Counted from the stretch's first letter, positions 26,158-35,466 are shown. The stretch: DNA of 64,000 nucleotides from G963677445 sp963678275 (GCA_963678275.1 OY782765.1:2046001-2110000), one strand, 5' to 3'. The notes: generated by a model from the sequence alone, not told the origin. Program-made: numbers and translations.

Positions 26158-27012
26158 CAGTGTCAAAGTATTCATTTATCGCTTTTATTAACCCCTGTAT
26201 AATAAACTGGCTGAGCCGGAAATAATAGGTATAATATTTAGGACTCCTGATCCCGGTTATAAAAAACAATAACTTACATAGATGCATTCGCAAAATAAAA
26301 ACGGGAAAAATTTCATAAGGAAATAACTTGGAAAGATATATCTTTATCTTATCGAATAATATTTAGAACCAATACATCGACATTATTATTTTCAATAATG
26401 ATATAATTTGGACCCCATTTTATACATCTTCTACAGTGTTTTCCGGATTGTCAATAATATTCTACCCTATAAAAACGTTCCGCGCTAATGGATTTTTTTT
26501 GCCTTGCAGAGGCAATATTATTGTAGAAAATCAATGAAAAATTAAGAGATAATCCTTGTAGAGGATTCACAAACCACCCCGGATAATCAGATACCTTAAG
26601 ACCTTCCTGAAAAACTAAGATTAATAGAATTTTAAATTCATCACACATCAATTTTGGATAAAAAAGGACCTTGTCAAATAATAAATTGATAACAACTTTT
26701 TAGGATATTTTTCAAAACTTCCGGGATTTCATTTTGCAAGAGGTAAGGAGTTCTGAATTTAACAGCTTATGTAATAATCAAATCTCACAGTTCCGGTAAT
26801 AAAACATGATAAATTCGTCGCTGAAGTCCTGGCCATTCACCTGGCATCGATATATGAGCACACAATATTAACAGGAGCGGATAAGAGCTATTATTTATCA
26901 TGTTTGTGTTTCAGGTGCTCAATATTTCGAAATCTGTATATGTTTGCTCATCTCCATTTATTATTCGGCTATCAATCCGTATTTGTAACGTAACAATATT
27001 CTTATCCCTGGC
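26158..27012. other. Intergenic region downstream of the PGA locus
   Basis: No credible gene. It holds one copy of the 'AATAAACTGGCTGAGCCGGAAATAATAGG' unit (26200-26229), related to units at 48.7-49.7 kb. A hairpin-type dispersed element lies at about 26487-26585, with GCCTTGCAGAGGC and ATCCTTGTAGAGGAT palindromes. The remainder is AT-rich and without evident signal. Confidence 0.5.
26487..26585. repeat. Dispersed hairpin element, related to 49302-49392
   Basis: TGCCTTGCAGAGGCA and ATCCTTGTAGAGGAT palindromes are separated by an AATATTATTGTAGAAAATCAATGAA-like linker. The copy at 49.3 kb has GCTTTGGAGAAGC and ATCCCTGTAGGGGAT in the same layout, so arms covary while loops are kept. Confidence 0.55.
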
Positions 27013-27665
27013 TCAGGTTCTATCATTATCTTTTTGTTTTGTCAGCGCTGAAGCTATAAGTCCGGTCGGTACCGCTACAATACCCAGCCCTGCCATTAAA
27101 ATTAAAAAAGTAAATATTTTACCTCCAATCGTAACCGGATATATATCTCCATAACCAACTGTTGTCAGCGTCGCGACCGACCACCATAAACTCTTAAAAA
27201 TTGATCCAAACTGCTCAGGCTGCATCTCACTTTCAAAATAATATATACCAACACTGGAAATATACAGCAAGATAATCGTCGCGAATATAAATATTGTCAG
27301 CTCTTCCTTTATACATTTGAACGCTGCCAGGAATCTGTCAAGAGCTTTTCCGAATCTTAGAAGTTTAAAGATTCTTATTAATCTGAATAACCGAAAAATC
27401 CTTATTGAACGAAGATCAATACCTGTTGAAACATAGAAAGGTAATATCGCTAACAGATCAATAATACCATAAAAACTGCAAATAAAACGAAGTTTATTGT
27501 CACTTAAATAAATGCGTAATATATATTCAACTGAAAAAACCAAAACACATCCAATTTCGAGATAATGTAGAATCTGTAAAAAATCCTCCTCCAAATCCGG
27601 CGATGTTTCAATCGTAAAAGACAGTAGCGAAATAATAATCAGACTTTGAATAACCAGATCAAATA

Positions 27666-27673
27666 TTCTTCCT
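27666..27673. repeat. IS256 target-site duplication, left copy
   Basis: TTCTTCCT, identical to 29086-29093. An 8-bp duplication is the usual size for IS256-family insertions. Confidence 0.85.
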
Positions 27674-27701
27674 GAGAGTGTAAAATATTTTGTGTAAATG
27701 G
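27674..27701. repeat. IS256 terminal inverted repeat, left
   Basis: Reads inward GAGAGTGTAAAATATTTTGT then GTAAATGG. It pairs with 29058-29085 at about 22 of 28 positions and encodes the first residues of the hybrid channel ORF. Confidence 0.85.
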
Positions 27702-27708
27702 AAAACAT

Positions 27709-28935
27709 CTAGATGAAAGGCTTCAGCCTTTCATCAAAAAAAATAGAGAGCTGAGAAAAAATGAAGGACCAATTACGAATGGGCACACTCCATTTTTTAC
27801 TTAGATCAATATAAGAAAGATAAAGTATTTTAAGCAAGGCGTCATCATTAGGGAACAAACTTTTTGACTTAGTAACTTTTCTAAACTGTCTGTGAACATT
27901 TTCAACAGGATTAGTTGTATAAATAAGAGTTCTTATTTCTTCAGGATACTTAAAATAAGCAGAGAGATTCGCCCAGTTTTTTCTCCATGAATTTATCGGG
28001 TAAGGATATTTTTTACCCCATTTAGCTTCAAGATTATCAAGCTCGGCAAGGGCAGATTTTTCAGTTGGAGCTTTGTATACTAACTTAAGATCATTCAAAA
28101 ATTCTTTCTGGTTTTTAGAAGCAACATATTTTATTGTGTTACGGATTTGGTGAATAACACACTGTTGAACCTGGCATTCAGGGAACACAGACTCAATGGC
28201 TTCAGGAAATCCTTTAAGGCCATCAACACAAGAAATAAGAATATCTTTAACTCCTCTGTTGCGTAATTCGGTTAGAATAGCCAACCAGAAATTAGCCCCT
28301 TCAGCTTCACCGATCCAGAGCCCCAGAAGGTCCTTATGTCCTTCTATATCAACTCCAAGGCATGTATACGCTGCTTTTGAAACAACTTTGCCTTCCAGCC
28401 TTACTTTATAGTGAATAGCGTCAAAATAGACGATTGTGTAGATATCTTGAAGCGCCCGATCCTGCCATTGCCGTGCATGATCTACCATTGCATTTGTGAT
28501 ATTAGAAATAGTTGTTGGAGAGATATCAAGACCATATATCTCTTCTATATGAGATTGTATATCACGGGTTGTCATTCCTTTTGCATACATCGATATTATT
28601 TTATCTTCTATGGGTCCTACAGTTCTTTTGTATTTTTCAATCAATACAGGATCAAATGTAGAATTACGGTCTCTTGGTATATTTATCTCTAACTTACCAT
28701 TTTCAGATATTATTGTTTTGCTTCTTTTCCCATTTCTGCTATTCCCGCTATTATTTCCGATCGGGGAATCTTTCGGGTAGCCAAGATGATTAGTTAACTC
28801 CGCATCAAGGAGTTTCTCAATAGAAGATTTAATAAGTTTTTTAATCGCCCCGTTTTTACCCATCAGGTCATCATAGGACTTTACGTTTTCCAAATCAGCC
28901 ATTAGCTGGTCTAAAACTTCTTGTGGTAATTTCAA
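27709..28935 (-). CDS. IS256-family transposase
   Basis: Mutator-type DDE transposase of 408 aa, full length. Family blocks include LLDAELTNHLGY, the GNSRNGKRSKTI motif, RDRNSTFDPVLIEKY, the first catalytic Asp in IVYFDAIHYKVR, the second in LISCVDGLKGFPEAI, CQVQQCVIHQIRNTIKYV, and the Glu in IYTTNPVENVHRQFRK. It starts at ATG 28935, about 150 bp inside the right terminus. Its last codons form a perfect 10-bp inverted repeat (27712-27735). It appears active in sequence, with no frameshift. Confidence 0.95.
   Translation of the reverse strand: MKLPQEVLDQLMADLENVKSYDDLMGKNGAIKKLIKSSIEKLLDAELTNHLGYPKDSPIGNNSGNSRNGKRSKTIISENGKLEINIPRDRNSTFDPVLIEKYKRTVGPIEDKIISMYAKGMTTRDIQSHIEEIYGLDISPTTISNITNAMVDHARQWQDRALQDIYTIVYFDAIHYKVRLEGKVVSKAAYTCLGVDIEGHKDLLGLWIGEAEGANFWLAILTELRNRGVKDILISCVDGLKGFPEAIESVFPECQVQQCVIHQIRNTIKYVASKNQKEFLNDLKLVYKAPTEKSALAELDNLEAKWGKKYPYPINSWRKNWANLSAYFKYPEEIRTLIYTTNPVENVHRQFRKVTKSKSLFPNDDALLKILYLSYIDLSKKWSVPIRNWSFIFSQLSIFFDERLKPFI
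27712..27735. repeat. Perfect 10-bp hairpin at the transposase 3' end
   Basis: GATGAAAGGC (27712-27721), loop TTCA, GCCTTTCATC (27726-27735). It lies within the last codons of the IS256 transposase, 38 bp from the element tip. Confidence 0.85.
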
Positions 28936-29006
28936 AATAACTCCTATATAAATGATTTTTAAATATACTCATTTGAGGCTTTCAGAGCCCACAAATTTTT
29001 CGCGAC

Positions 29007-29051
29007 GGGGGGAAAGGGGCTTCGGACTACGTCCTCAGCCCCTTTCCCCCC
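29007..29051. repeat. GC-rich 15-bp hairpin near the right end of IS256
   Basis: GGGGGGAAAGGGGCT (29007-29021) pairs perfectly with AGCCCCTTTCCCCCC (29037-29051), loop 15 nt. It lies between the terminal repeat and the transposase start. It may shield the transposase from outside transcription (inference; such shielding is known for other IS). Confidence 0.85.
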
Positions 29052-29057
29052 GAAAAA

Positions 29058-29085
29058 CCATTTACACCAAATTATTTACACTACC
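29058..29085. repeat. IS256 terminal inverted repeat, right
   Basis: The reverse complement reads GGTAGTGTAAATAATTTGGT then GTAAATGG, matching the left terminus. Confidence 0.85.
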
Positions 29086-29155
29086 TTCTTCCTCGAAAAG
29101 TACTATTTTCTTCAACAATTTTTTTTAAGCCCTTCTTAAAACCAAGTTCCTTCAT
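29086..29155 (-). pseudogene. Severed 5' end of the K+ channel gene
   Basis: Minus-strand start ATG at 29153-29155 and 23 codons (MKELGFKKGLKKIVEENSTF, then RGR) up to the IS256 target duplication TTCTTCCT (29086-29093). Joined to 27665 and below, the frame continues into RIFDLVIQSLIII, the S1 helix. Short basic N-termini of this kind precede S1 in many bacterial Kv channels. Confidence 0.9.
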
Positions 29156-29507
29156 ATTTAAGATGCCTTATCCATATTATATATAAACTGCTTTTATACA
29201 TTCAACAATCAATTATTTATATATTCCCTCACATCAGCATCACTGATAATATATAAAAAAAAGAAAAATATTGCAACTATACTTCAATTATTTATTATTG
29301 ATAAATTTTAATCCTGTTGCAGTTAAGATACATGGCCGCTATTGTATTGACCATCCCGGGTATTTTCGTAAATTCCGATCAACTGTAACAATAATTTAAT
29401 CTTAAACTGTATATTTTAATTGCATTAAAAGGCCTTTTTTTCTAATTTACATATAAATAAAAAGTTGAGTGGACTTTTATTTATTAATATAAAAAGAGGA
29501 CCCGGAT
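29156..29507. other. Divergent promoter region, K+ channel and transglutaminase-like gene
   Basis: AT-rich, with no gene seen. It should contain the original minus-strand promoter of the channel gene and the plus-strand promoter of the gene at 29508. No -35/-10 pair is convincing. The plus-strand gene has AGAGGA shortly before its ATG. Confidence 0.5.
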
Positions 29508-31484
29508 ATGAAAAAATATCTAAATCTTGCAATAGTTTTATTAACATCCTTTATTTTACTATCCTGTTCAGGGGGCGGACTGATGACGCGTGAAACCCTG
29601 ATGGAAAAACTTAACCTTTCAAAACTTCCCGATATGGTGGAATATCCTGATGTCGATGGCGTTATTCTTGTCCATGACAATGATGTTTCAATGGAAATCA
29701 CCAGTGACTGGACGCTGTTCACCAGGGAGACTGTCACTCGCGCAAAAATTCTTTTCAGAAATGTTGAGGATCATGCCTATGTTCAAATCCCGATCTTTGA
29801 TGGAGAAACACTCGAAAATCTTTCGGCGCAAACCATTAAAGCAGATGGTACAGTAATCGAGATAAAAGAGGAAGATTTTCATCTTGTCAGCGGAGAGGCT
29901 GAAGGCTTTACTTATTATTCCGATACACAGAAGATGAGATTTACTTTTCCCGGAATAGAAAAGAACTGTATAATCCAGTGGAGTTACACAAAAAGAAAAG
30001 ATTATCCTTTCCGAAGGGATATCTGGGGTATTCAGGATTATATGCCCATTATTTCCAATACCTATTCACTAACTGTCCCAACATTGCTTATTACCAAATT
30101 TAAATGGGACTGGCAATACCGGGCCTATAACTATATTCTTGAAGAACCGGTATATCATAAAAACATCAATCCGACTCAATCAAAAAAGGATGCGAGTGTA
30201 ACTTATACATGGACACTCAAGAACATTGAAGCGTTTAAAACCGAACCTTCAATGCCCCCCTTCGAAGATAATGTGGCTTATGTCCGTTTCGCGCCGCATG
30301 ACTGGCAAAAGTGGAATGATATAAGTGAATGGTATTATGAAAAACTTTTTGAACCCCAGCTCGATATAACCGACAAAATAAACACCCTGGCAAATAAGCT
30401 GACCGTAGGAGCTGAAACGGATGATGACAAAATAGCAAAATTGTTTAATTTTGTACAAAAAATGCGATATGTTTCTATTAAACTTGGCGATAGTGGTCTG
30501 CGCCCATCATTCCCCGAAAAAGTTCTTGAAAGAGAATATGGCGACTGTAAAGACAAGTCAATTCTCCTTATCGCGCTGCTAAGATCGGTAGGAATTGAGG
30601 CAAAACCTGTTCTGGCCCTTACAGGAGATAACGGAAGGCTTGACACCTCTTTCCCCGCGTGGAATTTTAACCACATGATCGTTAAAGCAACCGCCGGAGA
30701 AAAAGATTACTGGCTCGACGCTACCGTTACCCATTGCCTGCCGGGTGAACTTCATTCGGGGTGTGAAGGAATTAATGTAATGGTAATGGATGATGATGGC
30801 AAATGTAAAATGGAAACAACTCCTGTGGCGACTCACAAGGATAACCTGAAGCTTTATGATGTAAAAATCAATATCGATGATAAAAATGAAGCTGAATTTG
30901 CTGTGACAATGACCTACAAAGGGAAAAATAATTTCAGTTTGAGAAGTTATTTGAAAGATCAGACCGATGAAGACCTTGAGGAATTTTTCACCGATATCTT
31001 CTCAGATGATAATCTGCGCTCTACCCTGGTGAGTTATAATGTGCCCGATGTTGATTCCCTGGGCGCTGAGCTAAAATTGAATTTTGTCTTTAAAACTCCA
31101 AATCTTATTCAGATTCAGGGTGACCTCTGTTTTGTTGATTTCGATCCTTTTAATCTCTTCCCCGATCTTTCATGGCTCTCCAAAGAGACCAGAAAATATG
31201 ATCTTGAGTTTGACTTCCCGCATACAATTTATAAAAATATTGAGATAAATTTTCCGGCCGAAAAATATGAAATCAGAAATTTGCCGGAAAACATGGTGTT
31301 AAAAAATTCCAATATTGAATACCGCAGAAGGTTTAATAAAGTCTCCGAAAACAAAATTATGTTTAATGAATCTTACGCCCGTAAGAAAAAAACTATTAAA
31401 GCCTTCCGTTACCCTGAATACAGGGCAAATGCTGAAAAAATAAGAACACGCATTGAGGAAAAGCTGATACTCTCAAAGAAATAA
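29508..31484 (+). CDS. DUF3857/transglutaminase-like lipoprotein
   Basis: A 658-aa lipoprotein (MKKYLNLAIVLLTSFILLSC, Cys20). It has an N-terminal DUF3857 beta domain (about 60-250), a transglutaminase-like papain-fold domain (about 300-430), and a C-terminal DUF2569/DUF3858-like beta region. The catalytic triad is intact: Cys347 in EYGDCKDKS, His389 in WNFNHMIV and Asp404 in DYWLDATV. The family is common in Bacteroidetes-group bacteria; physiological substrates are unknown, and protease, amidase or cross-linking roles are all possible. It ends just before a strong bidirectional terminator. Confidence 0.88.
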   Translation: MKKYLNLAIVLLTSFILLSCSGGGLMTRETLMEKLNLSKLPDMVEYPDVDGVILVHDNDVSMEITSDWTLFTRETVTRAKILFRNVEDHAYVQIPIFDGETLENLSAQTIKADGTVIEIKEEDFHLVSGEAEGFTYYSDTQKMRFTFPGIEKNCIIQWSYTKRKDYPFRRDIWGIQDYMPIISNTYSLTVPTLLITKFKWDWQYRAYNYILEEPVYHKNINPTQSKKDASVTYTWTLKNIEAFKTEPSMPPFEDNVAYVRFAPHDWQKWNDISEWYYEKLFEPQLDITDKINTLANKLTVGAETDDDKIAKLFNFVQKMRYVSIKLGDSGLRPSFPEKVLEREYGDCKDKSILLIALLRSVGIEAKPVLALTGDNGRLDTSFPAWNFNHMIVKATAGEKDYWLDATVTHCLPGELHSGCEGINVMVMDDDGKCKMETTPVATHKDNLKLYDVKINIDDKNEAEFAVTMTYKGKNNFSLRSYLKDQTDEDLEEFFTDIFSDDNLRSTLVSYNVPDVDSLGAELKLNFVFKTPNLIQIQGDLCFVDFDPFNLFPDLSWLSKETRKYDLEFDFPHTIYKNIEINFPAEKYEIRNLPENMVLKNSNIEYRRRFNKVSENKIMFNESYARKKKTIKAFRYPEYRANAEKIRTRIEEKLILSKK

Positions 31485-31498
31485 AAATATTAATAAAA

Positions 31499-31529
31499 AA
31501 AGCCGGGATAAAAACCCGGCTTTTTTTTT
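31499..31529. terminator. Bidirectional terminator between convergent genes
   Basis: Stem AAAGCCGGG (31499-31507) with CCCGGCTTT (31515-31523) and a 7-nt loop, with nine Ts after and an A-run before. It therefore works for both the plus-strand gene and the convergent DUF4837 gene. Confidence 0.92.
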
Positions 31530-31549
31530 ATTCATTTTTGCTTTTCCTG

Positions 31550-32650
31550 TCAATCAAGTTCACTCAGCAAATCACTAATTTTATCCTCAGAAAGCTCCGA
31601 TTCAGTAAAGAAAGATTTAAGAAGAACATCGACCTGTTGTATAAGTTTTTTCTTATAATACCTGGGGGCGTATACGGAGCCGTCAAGCATATATATCCGC
31701 CTTGTATCCTCATCATAAAAAGTATAATTTATGAATGGACCACCCATGCTTTTATCATTCATTCTCCAAAGGCCCTGGGTCATCAGAGCGTAACGGTCCT
31801 TAAAGTTTACTTCCGATGTGGTGATGATATCATCCGATATTTCCACGTAGGCTTTGTCATCAGATGAACGGAGGAATTTTTCGGTCATCCTGTTTCTTTC
31901 GGCATAAACAGAATCAACTTCAAGAAAAGAAGGTGAGGCATCCTCAATCCAGTGTATGAAAAGCCACCTCTCCATATCTGTGCCGGGAGCCCGCCTGAGC
32001 CAGACAAAATTATCTTCCGGGCTGTTTTTACCAACCAGAAAATCTGCCTGCACATAAATAATCCAGCCATAATCTCTCAAAAACTGCGCTTCAACTTTTT
32101 TCTGTTCAAATTTTGCGTTATACAAATTTTTGAAAAGTCTCTGATCTGAAATTTTCTGGAAATACTGGATGAGCTGTTTTTTGTTATTACCGATTTTTTC
32201 AATCAAATCTTCTGTTTCGGGAGCGGTAAGGAACATTACCAACTGGTTCTTTGCCCAAAGATCATATTTGTTAAAAATAAATTCCTTCCCTTCGTTCACC
32301 ATATTCCGCACTGTAGAATCGAGAACGCTGTTCATATATCTCGAAGTGTTGCTTCCGCTGCTTAGCGGAGCTGTAATAATTATATTTTTCCGGTTTTGAT
32401 ATCTTTTCAGGCTGCCTATTCCTTTCCGGTTGAGAATAAACAATTCTTCAGGCTGAGGAGTATATATAGTATCGGCAAATACATCATGCAGAATTTCTTT
32501 CAGAGCATCATATTCCATAGAATCCGCGAGAACGATAATCTCATCTTCGTTCCCGATAGCGCTCCTTTTGCCGCCGCATGAAGTTAGTATAACAGCGCCT
32601 GCTGTTAATAAGAATAACAGGATTAAATTTTGTAGAATTTTTCTTTTCAT
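31550..32650 (-). CDS. DUF4837-type lipoprotein
   Basis: Lipoprotein of 366 aa (signal MKRKILQNLILLFLLTAGAV then ILTSC, Cys25). Segments EIIVLADSMEYDALKEIL, FKNLYNAKFEQKKVEAQFLRDYGW, NFVWLRRAPGTDMERWLFIHW and TQGLWRMNDKSMGGPFINY follow the pattern of DUF4837, a family restricted mostly to Bacteroidetes and relatives, of unknown function. It stands alone, convergent to the transglutaminase-like gene and 67 bp downstream of the kinase-like gene start region. Confidence 0.8.
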   Translation of the reverse strand: MKRKILQNLILLFLLTAGAVILTSCGGKRSAIGNEDEIIVLADSMEYDALKEILHDVFADTIYTPQPEELFILNRKGIGSLKRYQNRKNIIITAPLSSGSNTSRYMNSVLDSTVRNMVNEGKEFIFNKYDLWAKNQLVMFLTAPETEDLIEKIGNNKKQLIQYFQKISDQRLFKNLYNAKFEQKKVEAQFLRDYGWIIYVQADFLVGKNSPEDNFVWLRRAPGTDMERWLFIHWIEDASPSFLEVDSVYAERNRMTEKFLRSSDDKAYVEISDDIITTSEVNFKDRYALMTQGLWRMNDKSMGGPFINYTFYDEDTRRIYMLDGSVYAPRYYKKKLIQQVDVLLKSFFTESELSEDKISDLLSELD

Positions 32651-32717
32651 GTTCGCTCTGAATTGTTGTTTTAACTGTCTGCCAATTATACAACAATACT
32701 ACAGACAGGTTTCCGAA

Positions 32718-33413
32718 TTATTGAGGAACATTCAGAAGCACAAGTGAATATTGAGGCAGGAATATTGAATATAAAATCCACATTGTTCCCCCTATTGAGA
32801 CCGGAACAGATAAATTATCGTCAAAATAACCATATGAAAGATTTTCAGCGATAGCGCCGACAAAAACCGCGGCAAAGGCGATCAGGTATTCGGCCGGAGC
32901 GCCGGTAATTTTTGGTGTAAAAAGCATTACAATGCATCCCACAACAAAAAAGGAGAGTGTTCCTTCCAAAGATTTTGAAAGGAATTTATGTTTGCCAAAT
33001 CTTCTGCCGATAAGGGCCGCAGCGATATCACTTAGAATTAACACAGCAAAAGCAGCCACCGCAAAAATTTTTGGAAAAAAAGCCACCATAATCACCGCGG
33101 AGACAAGCACAAAAGTCGCTCCGTTCAGCTTTTTAGATTTTTCATCCTTCTCATGCTCCCGCAGCATAAAACCAAAAACCGAATAAAATATTTTGCTGAC
33201 AGATGGAATATAATATCTGGAATATTCAACAAAAATTGATATCATCATCATAGGCACAAGAATCCAAAGCGCGGTTTCTCTGCTGATATGATAATAAATT
33301 ATCGGTATCGAAAGGGAACACAAATGGATTCCCTTTCTCATTAATTCACTTTTATATGCTATCGACCCTCTGTCATTCTCCTGCACCTTTTGATTCAATA
33401 TCACTTTCTCCAT
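32718..33413 (-). CDS. Diacylglycerol/polyprenol kinase-like membrane protein
   Basis: Membrane protein of up to 231 aa with about six TM helices. SELMRKGIHLCSLSIPIIYY, VEYSRYY, LNGATFVLVSA, ILSDIAAALIGRRFGKHKF, KSLEGTLSFFVVG and AFVGAIAENLSY(G) are the conserved blocks of the dolichol-kinase/CTP-dependent diacylglycerol kinase family, which uses CTP to phosphorylate a lipid alcohol. The annotated ATG overlaps the last 41 bp of ftsH; a start nearer the conserved MRKGIH (33338) is possible. It is co-directional with ftsH, hpt, tilS and greA. Confidence 0.8.
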   Translation of the reverse strand: MEKVILNQKVQENDRGSIAYKSELMRKGIHLCSLSIPIIYYHISRETALWILVPMMMISIFVEYSRYYIPSVSKIFYSVFGFMLREHEKDEKSKKLNGATFVLVSAVIMVAFFPKIFAVAAFAVLILSDIAAALIGRRFGKHKFLSKSLEGTLSFFVVGCIVMLFTPKITGAPAEYLIAFAAVFVGAIAENLSYGYFDDNLSVPVSIGGTMWILYSIFLPQYSLVLLNVPQ

Positions 33414-35466
33414 CTCTCTTCTTCCGTTCGTCCATAAGTTTCTTTACGTGATCGGGGACTTCCTGCTCACCCTTTTCTTCGGAGCTTCCATTCTTTTTTA
33501 CCGGCGGCAGTTCTTCCCCATTCATGACCTTGCTGATCTCATCACTGTCCAGGATTTCCCGTTCCAAAAGTTCGTTGGACAATTTGTGAAGCATCTCGAC
33601 ATTATCCTTCAGAATTTTGTCGGCGCGGACCATGCAATCCATCACAATATTACGAATTTCACTGTCTATTTCCTGAGCAGTGGTTTCACTATAGTCTTTA
33701 TGTTTTGTTATTTCCCTTCCAAGGAATATTTCTTCTTCATTTTGCCCATAGGCCAGAGGACCGAGTTTTTCACTCATACCCCATTCACAAACCATTTTAC
33801 GGGCAAGGCTGGTCGCCTTTTCAATATCATTCCCGGCTCCGGTAGTGAACCTGTTAAAAATAAGCATCTCGGCAGCTCTTCCGCCAAGCGCATAAGTTAT
33901 CGTTGCTTCGAGGTATTCCCGTGAATAAGTATGCTTTTCATCGACCGGAAGATATGTGGTCACACCGAGGGCTCGTCCGCGGGGTATGATTGTCACCTTA
34001 TGAACCGGGTCGGCTTCAGGGAGCATTCTGGCAACGAGCACATGACCGATTTCATGATAGGCAGTAAGCTTCTTCTCCTCTTCCGAGATAATCATGCTCT
34101 TGCGTTCCATTCCCATCATTACTTTATCTTTTGCTTCCTCAAAATCCTCCATCGCAACAAATTCTTTATTTTTTCTCGCGGCGAGAAGAGCGGCCTCATT
34201 TACCATATTGGCTAATTCAGCTCCGGCAAGACCGGGAGTTCCTTTGGCAAGTGTTTTTAAGTTTACATTTTTATCAAGCGGTATTTTGCGCGTATGAACT
34301 TTAAGAATGCCTTCCCTTCCCTGAACATCGGGACGATCGACAACAACCTGGCGATCAAAACGGCCCGGGCGCAGCAAAGCGGGATCGAGAACATCGGGAC
34401 GGTTGGTGGCGGCAATTATAATAACACCGCTGTTCTGTTCGAATCCATCCATTTCCACGAGTAAAGCGTTAAGGGTCTGTTCACGTTCATCATGACCACC
34501 TCCGAGTCCGGCGCCTCTGTGTCTTCCGACAGCGTCAATCTCATCAATAAATATAATACATGGCGCGCTTTTTTTACCCTGCTCGAAAAGGTCCCTTACA
34601 CGGCTCGCTCCGACACCAACAAACATTTCGACAAAATCGGCGCCGCTTATCGAGAAAAATGGCACACCGGCTTCACCGGCAACAGCGCGGGCCAGCAATG
34701 TTTTACCTGTTCCGGGAGGGCCCAGAAGGAGAACACCGCGCGGAATTTTACCGCCAAGCTTCTGAAATTTGGAAGGCTCTTTAAGAAATTCAATTATTTC
34801 TTCCAGTTCCTGCTTGGCTTCATCCGCTCCCGCGACATCTTTGAAGGTTACTTTAATCTGGGTTTCCGAAATTAACTTGGCCTTGCTTTTGCCAAAATTA
34901 AAGATACCCCTGGTTCCTCCGGCGCCCGACTGCATCCTGCGCATAAAAAGAATCCAGATTCCGACAATCAGAACCCAGGGAAGAATTCCGAGAAGCACAG
35001 TTATCCATTCGTTCGACTCTTTCACAAAAGTATATTTCAGATTTTTCTCATCCCATATTTTGAGCTGTTTTTCGATAACAGGCTCAACCATGGTCACCTG
35101 AAATTTTTTAATTCTTGTGGCATTGTCATTAATAAAAATTCTCTCTTCCTGCTTCAGAGTTCCTTCAAATAAATAATCGGCAGGATCGGTTTTAATAATT
35201 TTGGCTTCTTCAATTTTATCACTGTTTAAAAGCCTCTCATAAACATCAAATGTAATTTCAAAAGCATTTGTGTTTTTAGAGTACATAAACTGAAATATAA
35301 TAACTGCTCCAATCAAAACCGCGCCCCATGAGAGCACTGTTTTAATCATCTTCGACCAGTCAAATTCACCGCCCGGTTTCTGGGGATCATCACCCCCGCC
35401 ATTTCCCTGGGGTGAGTTATTCTGATTTTGAGGTCCCGACATATTCCATTTATTTTTATCTGACAT
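33373..35466 (-). CDS. ftsH: ATP-dependent zinc metalloprotease FtsH
   Basis: Membrane-anchored AAA+ protease that degrades misfolded membrane proteins and short-lived regulators. 697 aa: a Gly/Asn-rich cytoplasmic tip, TM1 (about 41-61), a periplasmic region, TM2 (about 156-174), an AAA domain with Walker A GPPGTGKT (249-256), Walker B IIFIDEIDAVG and the SRH ending LLRPGRFDRQ, and the zinc site HEIGH at 471-475. The third ligand lies in the ATTGAGNDIEKAT region. It ends in a charged low-complexity tail. It starts 15 bp downstream of the hpt stop, so an operon is likely. Confidence 0.97.
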   Translation of the reverse strand: MSDKNKWNMSGPQNQNNSPQGNGGGDDPQKPGGEFDWSKMIKTVLSWGAVLIGAVIIFQFMYSKNTNAFEITFDVYERLLNSDKIEEAKIIKTDPADYLFEGTLKQEERIFINDNATRIKKFQVTMVEPVIEKQLKIWDEKNLKYTFVKESNEWITVLLGILPWVLIVGIWILFMRRMQSGAGGTRGIFNFGKSKAKLISETQIKVTFKDVAGADEAKQELEEIIEFLKEPSKFQKLGGKIPRGVLLLGPPGTGKTLLARAVAGEAGVPFFSISGADFVEMFVGVGASRVRDLFEQGKKSAPCIIFIDEIDAVGRHRGAGLGGGHDEREQTLNALLVEMDGFEQNSGVIIIAATNRPDVLDPALLRPGRFDRQVVVDRPDVQGREGILKVHTRKIPLDKNVNLKTLAKGTPGLAGAELANMVNEAALLAARKNKEFVAMEDFEEAKDKVMMGMERKSMIISEEEKKLTAYHEIGHVLVARMLPEADPVHKVTIIPRGRALGVTTYLPVDEKHTYSREYLEATITYALGGRAAEMLIFNRFTTGAGNDIEKATSLARKMVCEWGMSEKLGPLAYGQNEEEIFLGREITKHKDYSETTAQEIDSEIRNIVMDCMVRADKILKDNVEMLHKLSNELLEREILDSDEISKVMNGEELPPVKKNGSSEEKGEQEVPDHVKKLMDERKKRDGESDIESKGAGE

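Larger units (their letters stand above)
27013..27708 (-). pseudogene. Voltage-gated K+ channel, 5' end replaced by IS256 terminus
   Basis: Kv-type channel (231 codons as it stands): S1-S3 helices, a voltage-sensing S4 (RSIRIFRLFRLIRIFKLLRFGKAL), S5, a pore loop with the selectivity filter TTVGYGD, and S6 (FTFLILMAGLGIVAVPTGLI). The first 11 codons (MFSIYTKYFTL) come from the terminal repeat of the IS256 element at 27674-29085. The native start and 22 codons lie beyond the element at 29086-29155. Removing the element and one 8-bp duplication joins ...NSTFRG to RIFDLVIQ in frame, giving about 240 aa. The truncated form keeps all core channel segments, so residual expression from the borrowed ATG is conceivable. 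Confidence 0.9.
27674..29085 (-). mobile_element. IS256-family insertion sequence, 1412 bp, complete
   Basis: A complete element: one transposase gene, imperfect terminal inverted repeats of about 28 bp (27674-27701 and 29058-29085, sharing AGTGTAAA and GTGTAAATGG blocks), and an 8-bp target duplication on both sides. It carries strong hairpins near both ends. It interrupts a K+ channel gene, and the clean duplication suggests a fairly recent insertion. Confidence 0.92.

Noticed and set aside
32718..33413. Phosphatidate cytidylyltransferase (CdsA)
   Set aside because: The CdsA C-terminal signature was not found; the conserved blocks fit the dolichol/diacylglycerol kinase family better.
33448..33924. 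158-codon plus-strand open frame
   Set aside because: Antisense to ftsH; no family features.
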